NCBI RefSeq assembly: GCF_900130015.1
Contig: NZ_FQXS01000002.1
Location: forward strand, 124,001 to 188,000
DNA length: 64,000 bases
DNA from: Desulfofustis glycolicus DSM 9705
Lineage (GTDB): Bacteria; Desulfobacterota; Desulfobulbia; Desulfobulbales; Desulfocapsaceae
Direction: 5' to 3'
Part shown: positions 9,571 to 19,048 of the stretch, piece by piece
Layout of the letters: the number at the start of each line of letters is the position of its first letter
How positions within the stretch are numbered: position 1 is the stretch's first letter
Position numbers and translations under genes: made by a program
The notes under the pieces: model-generated
Database searches by the model: none
Seen by the model: only the letters and a program-made list of their open reading frames with translations
What the model was told of the DNA's origin: nothing

Positions 9571-10344
9571 TCAGATATCCAGTTCGAGCCCCACCGGGCA
9601 GTGATCGGAGCCATCTATCTCGTTTAGAATAAAGGCTTCACGCACCGCCCCGCGATCGATCAGGTCGCGGCTGACAAAGAAATAGTCGATCCGCCAGCCG
9701 GCGTTGTTCCGCCGGGCATTGAATCGGTAACTCCACCAGGAATATTTGACGGTATCGGGGTAGAGGGCGCGAAAGGTATCGACATAGCCGCGAGTGACAA
9801 TATCGTCGAGCACGTCACGTTCGATCCGCAGAAAGCCGGAACGATCCTTGTTGGCCTGGGGGTTCTTCAGATCGATTTCGTTGTGGGCGGTATTGAAGTC
9901 GCCGGTAATCACCAGGCTGCGTCCCTGCTCACGCAGCCGATCAGTATAGGCAAAAAAATCGCGATAGAAATCGAGCTTGTAGCCGAGCCGATCGGCATCG
10001 CGCTGACCGTTCGGAAAATAGACATTGAAGAGGATGAACGGCCCGTAGTCCAGTTGCAGGACCCGACCCTCCCGGTCGAACCGGTCGATGCCGAACCCAC
10101 AGCGCACCTCTCGGGGCTGGTGGCGGGCATAGACGGCCACACCGCTGTACCCTTTTTTATCGACTGAGTAATCCCAATACGAATCGTACCCGCTCAGAGC
10201 GAGCATCTCACCGGTCCGTTGATCCTGCTGCAGCTTGGTTTCCTGCAGGGCCAGGATATCTGGTGCCATCGCGGCCACCGCCTCGGCAAACCCTTTCTTG
10301 TAGATCGCCCGCAAACCATTGACATTCCACGATAACAGCCGCAT
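9571..10344 (-). CDS. xthA: Exodeoxyribonuclease III
   Basis: This 257-residue protein carries the exonuclease/endonuclease/phosphatase fold motifs in order: LLSWNVNGLRA, LQETKLQ, GYSGVAVYAR, GDFNTAHNEIDL, WRIDYFFVS and GSDHCPV. These are the catalytic and metal-binding positions of the ExoIII/APE1 family, which cleaves DNA 5' of abasic sites and trims 3' ends in base excision repair. The ATG at 10344 is preceded by GAGGAG with 6-7 base spacing; an in-frame TTG just before it is less likely. Its upstream gap holds MITE copy 2. Confidence 0.92.
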   Translation of the reverse strand: MRLLSWNVNGLRAIYKKGFAEAVAAMAPDILALQETKLQQDQRTGEMLALSGYDSYWDYSVDKKGYSGVAVYARHQPREVRCGFGIDRFDREGRVLQLDYGPFILFNVYFPNGQRDADRLGYKLDFYRDFFAYTDRLREQGRSLVITGDFNTAHNEIDLKNPQANKDRSGFLRIERDVLDDIVTRGYVDTFRALYPDTVKYSWWSYRFNARRNNAGWRIDYFFVSRDLIDRGAVREAFILNEIDGSDHCPVGLELDI

Positions 10345-10377
10345 CAAACACTCCTCGTCTATGCTTCTTAAAAAACA

Positions 10378-10517
10378 GGGAACCTTGAAAAATTATCATT
10401 TCGCCCAATTTCATCGTTGCGCAATCAAATTTATCCTCGGAATATCGTTTATGCCTGCGGTAAAATTTTCTAGCGCGCCTCGATCTTGAACGAAATTCCG
10501 AATTTTTCAAGCTCCCC
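10378..10517 (+). repeat. MITE-like element, copy 2
   Basis: 140 bases. The left end is GGGAACCTTGAAAAATT and the right end is AATTTTTCAAGCTCCCC. The two ends are inverted repeats matching at 15 of 17 positions. It lies between the start of xthA and the end of waaA. No clear target duplication is visible at its borders. Confidence 0.8.
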
Positions 10518-10540
10518 AAAAGTTTAAACCAAACCGATCA

Positions 10541-11833
10541 TCACCGCCGGCACCGATCGCCGAGCGCCGCCACCACCAACGCCGCCTGCCGGTCGACGGC
10601 ACCGCACTGGTGATGGGCCGCGCGGGCGGCCTCTCCGGACCGTCGGGCCAGCTCGCCGGGATCGTCAAGCAAACACTGCAATCGATCCGCCAACTCCTCG
10701 GGCGAGGCTATCCTGAGGCCGCCGCCACTGGCCTCCAGCGTTGCCGCCGCTTCCTGAAAATCATCGGTCGACGGACCAAAAAAGACGACACAGCCCCAGC
10801 GCGCCGCCTCCATCAGGTTATGACCGCCGTAATCAACCAGGCTCCCGCCGATAAAGGCGCTACCGGCAATACCATACAATTCGGCCAGATCACCCATGGT
10901 GTCGACCAGGATGAAACGCTGACGACGACCCCGGTCGCCGTTAATTTCGCTGAGCAGATCAAAGGCCACCCCATGCTGACGGCAGAGCGCTGCGATCTGT
11001 CCCAATCGTTTTGGGTGCCGTGGCGCCAGCAGGCAGATCCGCCCGGTCTCGACCAAGAGACGCAGCAGGGGCAGCAGCATCGCCTCCTCCGGGGCATGGG
11101 TCGAGGCGGCGATAAACACCTGCTGCCCTCTGTCCACCTGTAGTCGTTGCCGCCAGTGCGCCCGCACCGCCGCGGGGTCCTGGAGCGGAGTACCGTCTTC
11201 CTTGACATTGCCGGTGACGATAACCCTCTCCGGTCGAACCCCCAGGGACAGGAAGCGCTGTCGGTCTTTTTCACCGATCACGGCAAGGCGGTCGAAATGA
11301 GCCAGTACCCTGCCGAAAAATGCTCGAAAGCGCTGATAGGTGCCGATGGACCGCTCGGACAGACGGCCGTTGAGGAGTACCGCAGCGGCGCCGGACCGCT
11401 TGACCGAATCGAGCAGCAGCGGCCACAGCTCCGTTTCCAGGCAGACATAAAGGATCGGGCGCAACTGCCGCACCACACGGCCGGCCACGCCAGGCACATC
11501 AAGAGGCGCCAGGAAGACCGGCAGCGAGCGAGGCAGCAGGGTCCGGGCAAAATCACGACCGTGGATGGTCATCGTCGTCACCACGAAACGTACCTCCGGC
11601 ACCTGCTGCTGCAACCGATTGATCAGTTCCCGGGCAACAGTGATCTCGCCGATGGAAGCGGCATGCAGCCAGATCAGCGGCCGCCCCGGCTGCCGCTCTG
11701 CCCCCCGGTACCAGCCGAGCCGCTCGGTCAGGCCCCGGCGATGAATGCCGGTCAGCAGAACGATCAGCAGCAGGACGGGGAAACAGAGCCAGAACAGCAG
11801 CCCGACGATGATGCGGTAACACCAATACACCAC
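10541..11833 (-). CDS. waaA: 3-deoxy-D-manno-octulosonic acid (Kdo) transferase
   Basis: A 430-residue protein of the KdtA/WaaA family. It has an N-terminal membrane anchor (about residues 5-27), then WLHAASIGEITVARELI, the GT30 acceptor-domain signature. NGRLSERS and VTGNVKEDG follow, with the C-terminal sugar-nucleotide domain motif IGGSLVDYGGHNLMEAA. It transfers Kdo from CMP-Kdo to lipid A precursor at the cytoplasmic face of the inner membrane, which implies an LPS-bearing outer membrane. Length matches the family. The start is one of two adjacent GTG codons (11833 or 11830) after a weak GAAGAG. Confidence 0.92.
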   Translation of the reverse strand: MVYWCYRIIVGLLFWLCFPVLLLIVLLTGIHRRGLTERLGWYRGAERQPGRPLIWLHAASIGEITVARELINRLQQQVPEVRFVVTTMTIHGRDFARTLLPRSLPVFLAPLDVPGVAGRVVRQLRPILYVCLETELWPLLLDSVKRSGAAAVLLNGRLSERSIGTYQRFRAFFGRVLAHFDRLAVIGEKDRQRFLSLGVRPERVIVTGNVKEDGTPLQDPAAVRAHWRQRLQVDRGQQVFIAASTHAPEEAMLLPLLRLLVETGRICLLAPRHPKRLGQIAALCRQHGVAFDLLSEINGDRGRRQRFILVDTMGDLAELYGIAGSAFIGGSLVDYGGHNLMEAARWGCVVFFGPSTDDFQEAAATLEASGGGLRIASPEELADRLQCLLDDPGELARRSGEAARAAHHQCGAVDRQAALVVAALGDRCRR

Positions 11834-11869
11834 TCTTCACCAATTTTTTCTGTGGAAAATGGTAACTCC

Positions 11870-12051
11870 GGGGCGGTCGGCTGTACCTCCGGCTGCTGCT
11901 CTCCGGCCTGATCGGCTGGTCTCAGAGGCCGGCAGACAGGCCATCCATGGCCTGGCCGCCGGACGCGGACGCCCTGTCCGCGCCCCTTCGGGCCCGGTTC
12001 TGAGCCCTGCCGGGCCTCCGCGATGCAGCCTGCGGCACAGCCGACCACCCC
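11870..12051 (+). ncRNA. Candidate structured RNA, 6S-RNA-like
   Basis: This stretch can fold into a closed molecule of about 182 nt. GGGG (11870-11873) pairs with CCCC (12048-12051). After one mismatch, GGTCGGCTGT (11875-11884) pairs with ACAGCCGACC (12037-12046), and GGCTGC pairs with GCAGCC further in. Local hairpins fill the interior, including GGCCCGG/CCGGGCC on the 3' side and GCGGAC/GTCCGC near the middle. Size, long closing stem, 3'-side hairpin and a GCCTGCGGC segment near the 3' end recall proteobacterial 6S RNA, an RNA polymerase-binding regulator. No protein family fits either strand here. The strand and identity are inferred and the promoter is not clear. Bases 12052-12336 hold nothing I recognise. 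Confidence 0.4.
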
Positions 12052-12336
12052 TCCCGGTTATCGTGATGCTTCTCATCGTTCGCTTTGTCTCTCAAGCAGG
12101 AGCAAACAGGATAATCTGGCGCGACGGAGGCCACTTTATCTTCTCGCTCTATGCATCCGCGGGAGGTGCGCTCCCAGATTCGTACGATGCACTAAAACCA
12201 GCAATGCAGCAGTCGTCAACCGGGAATCGGCAAACCGCGCCGAATCCTATCGGAAGAGCACGGCTGCTTGACAACGAGGGGCGAATCGAGTAGTGAGAAC
12301 CTTTCCCGGTAAGCGGATCTTCAGGGAGGAGACGAC

Positions 12337-13374
12337 ATGAACAGATCAACAGGGATGATCACCATCCTGATTACCATGTTATGCTGTTTTATCAATGGAG
12401 CTGTATCCCCAGTGGAGGCAAAAATGAAGAATGGGTTGTACGCAAAGATCTTTACCGACAAAGGAGAAATCCTGTTGTCTCTGGAATTTGAAAAGACGCC
12501 GCTGACGGTCGCCAACTTCGTCGGCCTGGCCGAAGGTACCAAGGAACTCGGTGGTGGAACCGGTTCCGGTCGGACCCGGTTCTACGACGGCTTGACCTTT
12601 CACCGCGTCATCCCCGACTTCATGATCCAGGGCGGTTGCCCGCTGGGTACCGGAACCGGTGGACCGGGCTATACCTTTCCCGACGAAATCGATCCCAGCC
12701 TACGCCACGACCAGCCGGGCATCCTGTCGATGGCCAACGCTGGACCGGGGACGAACGGCAGTCAATTTTTCATCACCCACGTACCGACCCCGTGGCTCGA
12801 CGGCAAGCACACCGTATTCGGTCGCGTCGTTTCCGGCCAGCAGGTGGTGGACGACATCAGGCAGGGCGACACCATCACGGCCGTGGAAATCATTCGTGTC
12901 GGCGACAAAGCGGAAGCCTTTCAGGCCGATCAGGCCGCTTTTGACAACCTGCTGCAAAATCTGGCCAAGCGACAGCAGGAAAAAGAACTGACCGCCTTGG
13001 AGGCCCAGCAGGAATTGATTGACAGCCAATTTGCTGACGCAGTCACCACGCCGAGCGGTCTTAAGTACCTGGTAGTCGAGGAGGGCGTCGGCGAGAGCAC
13101 TCCACCCCAGGGAACCACCGTCACCGCCCACTACGCCGGCAGGCTTCTTGACGGCACACCGTTTGACAGCTCCTACGACCGGGGGCAGCCGATCAGGTTT
13201 CCGGTCGGGGCCGGCCGGGTGATCAAGGGCTGGGATGAAGCGTTTCTGACCATGAAAAAAGGGGAAAAACGGACCCTGATCATCCCGCCGCAGCTGGCCT
13301 ACGGCAGTGCCGGAAGAGGGCCGATCCCGCCGAACGCTGTGCTCGTCTTCGATGTGGAACTGGTTGACTTCTAA
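12337..13374 (+). CDS. Exported dual-domain peptidyl-prolyl isomerase (cyclophilin + FKBP)
   Basis: A 345-residue fusion. A signal peptide covers about residues 1-28. A cyclophilin domain spans about 32-190 ([45 protein letters not shown]). A charged helical linker covers about 205-235. An FKBP domain covers about 250-345 ([48 protein letters not shown]). Both isomerase cores look complete. It probably acts on proline-limited folding of envelope proteins in the periplasm. The start follows GGGAGGAGACGAC. Confidence 0.88.
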   Translation: MNRSTGMITILITMLCCFINGAVSPVEAKMKNGLYAKIFTDKGEILLSLEFEKTPLTVANFVGLAEGTKELGGGTGSGRTRFYDGLTFHRVIPDFMIQGGCPLGTGTGGPGYTFPDEIDPSLRHDQPGILSMANAGPGTNGSQFFITHVPTPWLDGKHTVFGRVVSGQQVVDDIRQGDTITAVEIIRVGDKAEAFQADQAAFDNLLQNLAKRQQEKELTALEAQQELIDSQFADAVTTPSGLKYLVVEEGVGESTPPQGTTVTAHYAGRLLDGTPFDSSYDRGQPIRFPVGAGRVIKGWDEAFLTMKKGEKRTLIIPPQLAYGSAGRGPIPPNAVLVFDVELVDF

Positions 13375-13435
13375 CCCCCACAATGGCCAATGTAAATAGG
13401 CGCCGTGGTCGGAAGGTCCGGTTAGTGAAAGTGAG

Positions 13436-13463
13436 CGGGGAACAGGTTAAAACCTGTCCCCCG
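13436..13463. repeat. REP-like palindrome, copy 1
   Basis: CGGGGaACAGGTT and AACCTGTcCCCCG form an inverted repeat with a 2-base loop, 61 bases after the cyclophilin-FKBP stop. It shares the GGGGACAG/CTGTCCCC core, here interrupted by one base, with palindromes at 34064 and 46658. It may also help end transcription of the isomerase gene. The rest of the 13375-13723 gap shows no gene. Confidence 0.55.
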
Positions 13464-13723
13464 TTGATAGTGATGCAGACGAACAGCTCGTGGCGCTAAA
13501 GCCGGAATCAACACGACCCGTCTCGGACAGCTCCTCGTCAGTACCACACTGACCGGGGGCATTGCCCCGAATCCCGGCACAAAAAAAATGCAGCGGTCAT
13601 CCCTTTTCAGAGAAAGAGCACGGCGGCCCCTTTCACAAAACCAACCTTAAATATTTATAATTTTTACTGATATGTCACAGACCGGGTATATTTACCAGTT
13701 TTTTGCCCCGGTATTTATCAGGA

Positions 13724-13752
13724 TTGTTCTTTTTTTCGCTTTTCGCTACAAT
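13724..13752 (+). promoter_or_regulatory. Sigma-70-type promoter for the DUF4388 gene
   Basis: TTGTTC (13724-13729) and TACAAT (13747-13752) are separated by 17 bases, placing the transcript start near 13759, ahead of both possible start codons of the DUF4388 gene. Confidence 0.5.
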
Positions 13753-13841
13753 AGAATCGACAGGTATACATGGATCGCTGGGGGGGCCCGCAATAGTCCA
13801 TGGAGCAAGACCCAGGCACATATCACTTGGCAGACAGGGGT

Positions 13842-14372
13842 ATGACCAAAATTTTCGAGAAACGAAGGACCGTAGATTTTCAGGGCTCACTGGACGTTAT
13901 AGCGATCGAAAACGTCTTCCAACTCCTCTATTACACCAGTCTCTCCGGAAAGCTGCTGCTGCTCAATCCCCCGGCCAAGGCCACCTTTTATTTCAACGGC
14001 GGCAGCCTGGTCTGGGGGACCCTGCACACCCGGCAGAAACAATTGGGTCAGCGACTGGTCGAATTGAACGAGATTACCAGAGAACAGCTCGCCGAATGCC
14101 TCACCATCCATAGCAACCGGAACCAGCAGGCCCGTCTCGGTGCAATCCTGAAGGAAAAAGGTTTCGTTCGGGAAAACGTTTTGCAGGACTCTCTGAAGGC
14201 CCAGGTTAAAGACGCATTTTTCCACGTGCTTTCCTGGAACCAGGGAACCTTTGCCTTTATTTCCAATATCTCGGCAGAAGAAGAGATCGCCCTCAACGAA
14301 CGGATCGACCATCTGCTGCTTGAAGGGATCATCAGCATCGATCACCGGGACAGCAAAAATCAGGTGCAGTAG
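13842..14372 (+). CDS. DUF4388 (PATAN-type) domain protein
   Basis: About 176 residues. The start of the protein matches DUF4388: FQGSLDVIAIENVFQLLYYT, then SGKLLLLNPPAKATFYFNGGSLVWG, followed by helical repeats (LGQRLVELNEITREQLAECL and LGAILKEKGFV). DUF4388 proteins are cytosolic and often linked to response regulators or gliding/polarity control in Desulfobacterota and Myxococcota. No catalytic residues are evident. The start is uncertain: ATG 13842 begins just before the domain, while an in-frame ATG at 13800 would add 14 residues; neither has a clear ribosome site. Confidence 0.7.
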   Translation: MTKIFEKRRTVDFQGSLDVIAIENVFQLLYYTSLSGKLLLLNPPAKATFYFNGGSLVWGTLHTRQKQLGQRLVELNEITREQLAECLTIHSNRNQQARLGAILKEKGFVRENVLQDSLKAQVKDAFFHVLSWNQGTFAFISNISAEEEIALNERIDHLLLEGIISIDHRDSKNQVQ

Positions 14373-14393
14373 GCCCGATTCCAGCCGGTCTCC

Positions 14394-14963
14394 CTACAAC
14401 CCGATATCATCGGCAATCCGCTGCATCGCCGTTAGGCTCATCTCGCAGAAATGCGGCACGTCGATACCGAGCAATTCGCACTCGGCAATGATGGTACGAT
14501 CGGCGCCGCGGGCAAATGCCTTTTCCTTGAAGCGCTTGCGCACCGACTTCGGCTTGACCGCAGCAAGTTTTTTCTCCGGGTTCACCAGCGCGGCGGCAAC
14601 GATCAAGCCGGTCACCGTCTCCCCGGCGGCCAGCCCGTAATGCAACGGCTTTGAACGCGTGGCGCCGGGATGGGCCTGCAGGTTGTGCAGGCGAATCGCC
14701 TCGACAATCTCCGGATCGACCCCGCGATCGTTCAGTATCTCAACAGTCCGCGTGGTATGAGTATCCAGGTCGGGGTGACTTTCGGCATCAAGGTCGTGCA
14801 GCAAGCCGGCCAACCCCCACTTGTCGATATCCTCCCCCACCTCCTCGGCCACCGCCCTCAACACCGCTTCGGCGGCCAGGCTGTGATTGACTAGGTGCGG
14901 GCTGTGCAGGTGCTCGCATACCAGTTTATAAGCTTCTTCTCGGGTAATGCCGTAATCCGCCAT
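14394..14963 (-). CDS. HD domain phosphohydrolase (HDIG type)
   Basis: A 189-residue HD-superfamily protein. Metal-binding motifs are H (in NHSLAAEAVLRA), HDLDAE, and a later H in RLHNLQAHPGA. These proteins hydrolyse nucleotides or phosphate esters in the cytosol; the substrate is unknown. The start at 14963 is chosen because GGAGGAGAG lies just upstream; an upstream in-frame start at 14990 would overlap trpS. It follows trpS by 23 bases, so they are likely co-transcribed. Confidence 0.78.
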   Translation of the reverse strand: MADYGITREEAYKLVCEHLHSPHLVNHSLAAEAVLRAVAEEVGEDIDKWGLAGLLHDLDAESHPDLDTHTTRTVEILNDRGVDPEIVEAIRLHNLQAHPGATRSKPLHYGLAAGETVTGLIVAAALVNPEKKLAAVKPKSVRKRFKEKAFARGADRTIIAECELLGIDVPHFCEMSLTAMQRIADDIGL

Positions 14964-14986
14964 GTCGTTCTCTCCTCCGCCGACTG

Positions 14987-15952
14987 TCAATAGCGCAGTC
15001 CGACCCGATCGCGAACCAGATCGAGGGTCGTGACGGCTTGCGCCCGGGCCTTTTCCGCGCCCTGTTTCATAATCCGTCGGACCTCACCCGGATCTGCCAG
15101 CAGTTCCTCCTTGCGGGCCCGGGCCGCAGCAAAATGCTCGCTGATCAACTCAAACAACTCCAGTTTGATATGGCCATAAGCAGCACCCCCATGCAGATAA
15201 AGATCACGGACTTCGGCGAGACGGGACGGCGAAGCAAAGAGGCGGAAAATCTGAAACAGATTGCACGTATTTGGATTTTTCGGCTCATCCACCCCGGTGG
15301 CGTCCGTCTGGATGGCCATGATCTTCTTTTTCAGTGCCTTTCCGTCAAGAAAGATGGGGATAGTGTTGTCATACGATTTGGACATCTTCTGTCCGTCCAG
15401 GCCGGGTACCGTCGCCGTCTGCTCATCGATGCCCGGTTCCGGGATCACGAAGGTTTCGCCATATTCATTGTTGAACTTCTGGGCAAGATCGCGGGCGACT
15501 TCAAGATGCTGTTTCTGATCCTTGCCGACCGGCACTTGTTCGGCCTGATAGAGCAGAATATCGGCAGCCATCAGGACCGGGTAGGCAAACAGACCGTGAC
15601 TCGGACTAATGCCTTTGGCAATCTTGTCCTTGTACGAATGACAGCGCTCGAGCAGTCCCATCGGGGTCAGAGTCGAGAGGATCCAGGTCAACTCGCAAAC
15701 CTCCGGGACATCCGACTGCACCCAGAACAGACATTTTTCCGGGTCGAGACCGAGGGCCAGGAAATCGGCGGCGGCCTCGATCGTCCCCTGCGCCAACCGG
15801 TCACGATCATGCACCGAGGTCAAGGCGTGCAGATCGACGATGAAGACATAGAGTTGCGCCCGTTCCATGTGGCCGATCATGGTTTTCATCATACCGAAGT
15901 AGTTCCCGATATGAAGCTTTCCCGAAGGTTGGATCCCTGACAAGATTCTCAT
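14987..15952 (-). CDS. trpS: Tryptophanyl-tRNA synthetase
   Basis: A 321-residue class I aminoacyl-tRNA synthetase. It has SGIQPSGKLHIGNYFG (containing the HIGH-equivalent HIGN) and KMSKSYDN as the KMSKS loop, plus PVGKDQKQHLEVARDLA, typical of bacterial TrpRS. It charges tRNA-Trp in the cytosol. Length fits the family. It lies downstream of dnaK with a terminator between them and is followed by the HD gene. Confidence 0.95.
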   Translation of the reverse strand: MRILSGIQPSGKLHIGNYFGMMKTMIGHMERAQLYVFIVDLHALTSVHDRDRLAQGTIEAAADFLALGLDPEKCLFWVQSDVPEVCELTWILSTLTPMGLLERCHSYKDKIAKGISPSHGLFAYPVLMAADILLYQAEQVPVGKDQKQHLEVARDLAQKFNNEYGETFVIPEPGIDEQTATVPGLDGQKMSKSYDNTIPIFLDGKALKKKIMAIQTDATGVDEPKNPNTCNLFQIFRLFASPSRLAEVRDLYLHGGAAYGHIKLELFELISEHFAAARARKEELLADPGEVRRIMKQGAEKARAQAVTTLDLVRDRVGLRY

Positions 15953-16031
15953 GGCGATTTATTCCGTTGCGAAGACATCTTTGCGGTCCGGCCCGGTGCC
16001 GGTACAAAACGGAAGACACCTTACCGGAAAA

Positions 16032-16067
16032 CAAAAAAAAAGGGGAGAGGGAAAAATCCCCCTCCCC
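16032..16067 (-). terminator. Rho-independent terminator after dnaK
   Basis: On the minus strand, GGGGAGGGGGA and TCCCTCTCCCC form a stem with a short T-rich loop, followed by a run of nine Ts. It lies 46 bases after the dnaK stop and closes the grpE-dnaK unit. Confidence 0.75.
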
Positions 16068-16112
16068 GCAGCCGCTCTGCCGGCAACCTGGCTGAAGCTG
16101 TCGGCGGCTGGA

Positions 16113-18047
16113 CTATTTCACTTCTTCAAAGTCGGCATCGACAACGTCATCGTCGCCTTTGCCGCCACCTTTCGAGCTGCCACCGGTCTGAGAAGACCCG
16201 CCTTCGGGGCCACCAGCATCGCCGCCGTCGGGATTCTCCTTGGCGGCCTGGGCATACATGATCTCCGCCAATTTGTGCGATGCGGTGGTCAGCGCCTCGA
16301 TACCACTCTTGATGGTCTGAAGATCGTCTCCCTTCAGGGCGTTTTTGACATTTTCCAGTTCTTTCTCTACGTTGCCTTTGGTTTCACCGTCGACCTTGTC
16401 GCCGAGGTCTTTAAGGCTCTTTTCCGTCGCATGCACCAGGGCATCACCCTGGTTCTTGGCTTCGACCAGTTCACGCCGCTTACGGTCTTCTTCGGCGTGC
16501 AACTCGGCGTCCTTCTTCATACTCTCGATTTCCGCCTCGGTCAGGCCCGATGAAGCGGTAATACGAATCGATTGTTCTTTGCCGGTGCCGAGGTCCTTGG
16601 CGGACACGTGCAGAATACCGTTGGCGTCGAGATCAAAGGTTACTTCAATCTGCGGGACACCGCGGGGAGCCGGCGGGATATCGGTCAATTCGAAACGCCC
16701 GATGGTCTTGTTGTCCTGAGCCATTTCCCGCTCACCCTGGAGCACATGGATGGATACGGCCGGCTGGTTGTCGGCGGCGGTGGAAAAAATCTGACTCTTC
16801 TTCGTCGGCACCGTGGTATTCTTTTCAATCAGTTTGGTGGTCACGCCGCCCAATGTCTCAATGCCAAGAGACAGCGGAGTAACGTCGAGCAGCAGAACGT
16901 CCTTTACGTCCCCTTGCAGGACACCACCCTGGATAGCAGCGCCGATCGCCACGACCTCGTCGGGGTTGACTCCTTTATGCGGAGTCTTGCCGAAGATCTC
17001 CTCGACTTTGGCCTGGACCCGCGGCATCCGGGTCATCCCGCCAACCAGGATAACTTCATCGATTTCCGATGCATCGAGACCGGCATCCTTCAGTGCGGTG
17101 CGGCACGGACCGACTGTCCGGTCGATCAAATCTTCAACGAGCCCTTCAAATTTCGAACGGCTGAGTTTCACGTTGAGATGTTTCGGGCCGGTCGCATCGG
17201 CGGTGATAAACGGCAGGTTAATATCGGTCTCAACGGTGCTGGACAATGCCATCTTGGCCTTTTCCGCCTCTTCCTTGAGACGCTGCAGGGCCATTTTGTC
17301 GCCACGCAGATCGACCCCCTGATCACGTTTAAATTCATCTGCCAACCAGTTGACGATGCGCATGTCGAAATCTTCACCGCCAAGGAAGGTATCACCGTTG
17401 GTCGATTTGACCTCAAATACGCCGTCGCCGATTTCCAAAATCGAAATATCGAATGTGCCGCCGCCAAGATCGAAAACGGCGATCTTTTCCTCGTTCTTCT
17501 TATCCAGGCCATAGGCCAGTGAAGCAGCGGTCGGCTCGTTGATGATACGCTGTACGTTGAGACCGGCGATCTTACCGGCATCTTTGGTGGCTTGTCGCTG
17601 CGAATCGTTGAAATAAGCGGGTACGGTAATGACCGCATCGGTTACCTCTTCGCCGAGGTATTCCTCCGCCGTCTGTTTCATCTTACCCAACACCATCGCA
17701 GAAATCTCTGCCGGTCGATAGCTTTTGCCCTCAACTTCGATGGCCACGCTGCCGCTGGTTCCCTCGACAATTTTAAAGGGGCTCAGGCTGATCGATTTCT
17801 GCACCTCAGCATCGGTGAACTTGCGGCCGATCAAGCGCTTGACGGCATGCAGGGTGCGGGTTGGGTTGGTCACCGCCTGTCGTTTGGCAACCTGTCCGAC
17901 GAGCCGCTCATTGTTATCGACAAAGGCCACCACCGACGGCGTCGTTCTGTTTCCTTCCGAGTTAGCGATCACCTTCGGGTCACCGCCTTCCATTACCGCC
18001 ACACAAGAGTTGGTGGTACCAAGATCAATTCCGATGATTTTACCCAT
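16113..18047 (-). CDS. dnaK: Molecular chaperone DnaK (Hsp70)
   Basis: A 644-residue Hsp70. The ATPase domain starts [11 protein letters not shown] and includes [17 protein letters not shown] and [10 protein letters not shown]. The linker [18 protein letters not shown] precedes the substrate-binding domain, and a Gly/Ser-rich tail ends DADFEEVK. It folds and protects cytosolic proteins with GrpE and DnaJ. It lies 150 bases downstream of grpE on the same strand. dnaJ is not in this window; trpS follows instead. Confidence 0.97.
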   Translation of the reverse strand: MGKIIGIDLGTTNSCVAVMEGGDPKVIANSEGNRTTPSVVAFVDNNERLVGQVAKRQAVTNPTRTLHAVKRLIGRKFTDAEVQKSISLSPFKIVEGTSGSVAIEVEGKSYRPAEISAMVLGKMKQTAEEYLGEEVTDAVITVPAYFNDSQRQATKDAGKIAGLNVQRIINEPTAASLAYGLDKKNEEKIAVFDLGGGTFDISILEIGDGVFEVKSTNGDTFLGGEDFDMRIVNWLADEFKRDQGVDLRGDKMALQRLKEEAEKAKMALSSTVETDINLPFITADATGPKHLNVKLSRSKFEGLVEDLIDRTVGPCRTALKDAGLDASEIDEVILVGGMTRMPRVQAKVEEIFGKTPHKGVNPDEVVAIGAAIQGGVLQGDVKDVLLLDVTPLSLGIETLGGVTTKLIEKNTTVPTKKSQIFSTAADNQPAVSIHVLQGEREMAQDNKTIGRFELTDIPPAPRGVPQIEVTFDLDANGILHVSAKDLGTGKEQSIRITASSGLTEAEIESMKKDAELHAEEDRKRRELVEAKNQGDALVHATEKSLKDLGDKVDGETKGNVEKELENVKNALKGDDLQTIKSGIEALTTASHKLAEIMYAQAAKENPDGGDAGGPEGGSSQTGGSSKGGGKGDDDVVDADFEEVK

Positions 18048-18197
18048 AATTCCTCTCCTTATATCAAATAAACCGGACCGTCAGTTCCAATCCGAATTCC
18101 TACCGGATATAGTCAGTTGTCAAATAATCCTCTATCACAATTCTCATTTATCCAGGGTTGTCAAGGGGATCGATACGCTCTTCTGCCGCAAAGTCGA

Positions 18198-18788
18198 TCA
18201 CTGGACGGCCCCGGAAGAAACAACCACCCGCGCCGCCCGCAGCAGGCGGTCCTTATAGCTGTAACCTTTCTCGAATTCACTGATCACATGGTTGGTCGGC
18301 ACCGAATCACTCGGCTCCATGGCCAGCGCTTCCTGAACGTTGGGATCGAATGGCTCGCCGGCGCTCGACATCGGTCTAACTTCAAATTTTTCCAGGATGG
18401 TGAGCAGACTCTTCAATGTCAGCTGAACACCTTCACGCAACGCCTCAAGATTCTTTTCCGCTTCAAGGCCCTCGACGATCCCCTGGTCTACGGCCCGTTC
18501 GAGGTTATCAACCACCGGCAGCAGTTCGCGAAAAATCGGCTCACCGGCATACTTGAGCATCGTCGACCGTTCGCGTTCCATCCGCTTCTTGTAGTTCTCA
18601 AACTCGGCGGCAACACGCAGCACCTTATCGCGGAGTTCGGCAGACTCGGCACGCGCTCTTTCGAGCTGCTGTTCGATGCTCTCTTCCTCCGCAACCAGTG
18701 CTTCTCCCTCATCAGAAGGCGTCGTATCCGCTGTTTCCGCCACTTCGTCTTCCCAGGGCTGTTCGTGTTTGCTGTCCTTAGTCACCAA
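18198..18788 (-). CDS. grpE: Nucleotide exchange factor GrpE
   Basis: A 196-residue GrpE. An acidic N-terminal stretch and long coiled coil (about residues 35-95) lead to RVAAEFENYKKRMERE, ELLPVVDNLERAV and the C-terminal beta domain ending YSYKDRLLRAARVVVS. It releases ADP from DnaK. It is the first gene of the unit; hrcA is not beside it and no CIRCE inverted repeat is visible upstream. Confidence 0.93.
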   Translation of the reverse strand: MVTKDSKHEQPWEDEVAETADTTPSDEGEALVAEEESIEQQLERARAESAELRDKVLRVAAEFENYKKRMERERSTMLKYAGEPIFRELLPVVDNLERAVDQGIVEGLEAEKNLEALREGVQLTLKSLLTILEKFEVRPMSSAGEPFDPNVQEALAMEPSDSVPTNHVISEFEKGYSYKDRLLRAARVVVSSGAVQ

Positions 18789-18885
18789 TACCTCCGCTTA
18801 AAAAACCACACGTGAACCGAGCAATACGCACGCAACTGTTCGTCCGGAACGTTCGTCCCGCAGACGCGTCCCCAAACCTGAGCGA

Positions 18886-18914
18886 ACAATAATGAGCGCA
18901 TTTTTCGTTGTCAA
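18886..18914 (-). promoter_or_regulatory. Sigma-70-type promoter for grpE-dnaK
   Basis: On the minus strand, TTGACA (18909-18914) and TATTGT (18886-18891) are spaced 17 bases apart. This is a strong housekeeping-type promoter about 100 bases before grpE. No obvious sigma-32 pattern was seen. Confidence 0.65.
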
Positions 18915-19048
18915 GCTGACCCCGGAAAAAAGCAAAGAGCGGGGTTCGGCCCGATTTTCACTATGTCGGACGGAAAGGCAAGGAAGGACAAGAAAAAGCA
19001 AAGAGGGCCCGGTCAGCACCTCAGTCGGCAGAGCCGGGGGCCACCGGC

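Noticed and set aside
11860-12060. Signal recognition particle RNA on the minus strand (TCAGGCCGGAGAGCAGCAGCC resembles the SRP core only in part)
   Set aside because: The GGAA tetraloop and AAGCAGCC side are not matched, and the overall size and closing stem fit a 6S-like RNA better.
18789-19048. CIRCE element or sigma-32 promoter before grpE
   Set aside because: No TTAGCACTC-N9-GAGTGCTAA repeat and no CTTGAA/CCCCAT pattern; a sigma-70 type promoter is clear instead.
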